6,603 nt of DNA, from NCBI GenBank assembly GCA_938091475.1, contig CALLJI010000013.1, positions 1 to 6,603 on the forward strand. The letters are read 5' to 3'. Positions 6,478 through 6,603 of this stretch are shown here, one piece after another. The stretch's first letter is position 1, and each line of letters begins with the position of its first letter. The notes under the pieces are model-generated. The model worked only from the letters and a program-made list of their open reading frames with translations, was not told where the DNA came from and made no database searches. The position numbers and the translations under genes were made by a program. The stretch comes from an uncultured Caldimicrobium sp. Lineage in GTDB: Bacteria > Desulfobacterota > Thermodesulfobacteria > Thermodesulfobacteriales > Thermodesulfobacteriaceae.

Positions 6478-6500
6478 GAAGACTAAGGTCTACGGCTACC
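6478..6500 (-). repeat. Second hairpin family, decayed copy
   Basis: It shares the trailing CGGCTACC and the overall layout with 6174-6197, with AGAC (6480-6483) and GGTCT as remnants of the arms and TAA in the loop. Only about two thirds of positions agree, so this is a weak, degenerate member. Confidence 0.4.
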
Positions 6501-6603
6501 TTTTTAAAGAGGTATGGGCAATTTTCGGATACCCCTTAATTCTTGAGCACACTGTGCTGTAATCCTAAAGAGAGTATGGAGCTATTTAGGGGATCTAAAT
6601 ATT

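Larger units (their letters stand above)
5996..6566. repeat. Array B of GTAG-footed REP-like hairpins downstream of EndoQ
   Basis: Same family as array A. Clear units: 6101-6121 (two mismatches), 6141-6160, 6213-6232, 6270-6289, 6301-6322, 6335-6354 and 6360-6380. Decayed copies lie at 5996-6017, 6038-6057, 6402-6421, 6516-6536 and 6545-6566. A left half-unit GGGCACGACA is cut off at 6076-6085. CTAC follows the stem at 6121, 6160 and 6232; GTAG precedes it at 6270 and 6335. The unit at 6360-6380 has TCCTAC, and the one at 6301-6322 has CCTAA. Intact units cluster in the centre and decayed ones at both edges. No convincing gene is present between 5951 and 6603, and the last 37 bases hold nothing I can identify. 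Confidence 0.85.

Noticed and set aside
3924..6566. CRISPR array
   Set aside because: The units vary in sequence and orientation and the spacers are short, A+T-rich and irregular. There is no constant direct repeat with uniform spacers and no cas gene.

Overview
The window looks like chromosomal DNA from an A+T-rich, probably thermophilic bacterium. The proteins are rich in Lys and Glu, arginine is mostly AGA, and one gene encodes an EndoQ-type repair endonuclease, a family best known from hyperthermophilic archaea and found in some bacteria. The mix of genes and the style of the intergenic repeats would suit Thermodesulfobacteriota or a related lineage, but that is a guess from gene character, not from a marker gene.

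Layout: (1) 1-2325, plus strand, a RecB/AddA-like superfamily 1 helicase without a visible nuclease domain. (2) 2234-2884, minus strand, a HAD phosphatase whose 3' end overlaps the helicase 3' end by 92 bp. (3) 2886-3851, minus strand, a long-chain trans-polyprenyl diphosphate synthase; its stop codon lies 1 nt before the HAD start, so the two form a coupled operon. (4) 3852-4644, a 793-bp divergent intergenic region packed with short GC-rich hairpin repeats, with candidate promoters at its two edges. (5) 4645-5937, plus strand, an EndoQ-like PHP-domain endonuclease ending in a probable intrinsic terminator. (6) 5951-6603, a second hairpin-repeat array with no gene seen.

The most notable content is the repeat family. 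It comprises about twenty 20-22 nt hairpins of the form GGGC-(variable stem)-GCCC in an A+T-rich background. Nearly all carry GTAG (or a close variant) at the 5' foot when read in the right orientation. A GTAG-footed hairpin is the signature of REP elements moved by REP-associated tyrosine transposases (RAYTs). Some units are paired in opposite orientation like BIMEs. A 95-bp block holding three hairpins is exactly duplicated 337 bp away. The stem interiors vary widely, yet both arms change together. No RAYT gene lies in the window.

Two genes concern DNA (the helicase in break processing or repair, EndoQ in repair of deaminated bases). The polyprenyl synthase probably makes the quinone side chain. 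The HAD phosphatase is co-transcribed with it, but its substrate is not evident.
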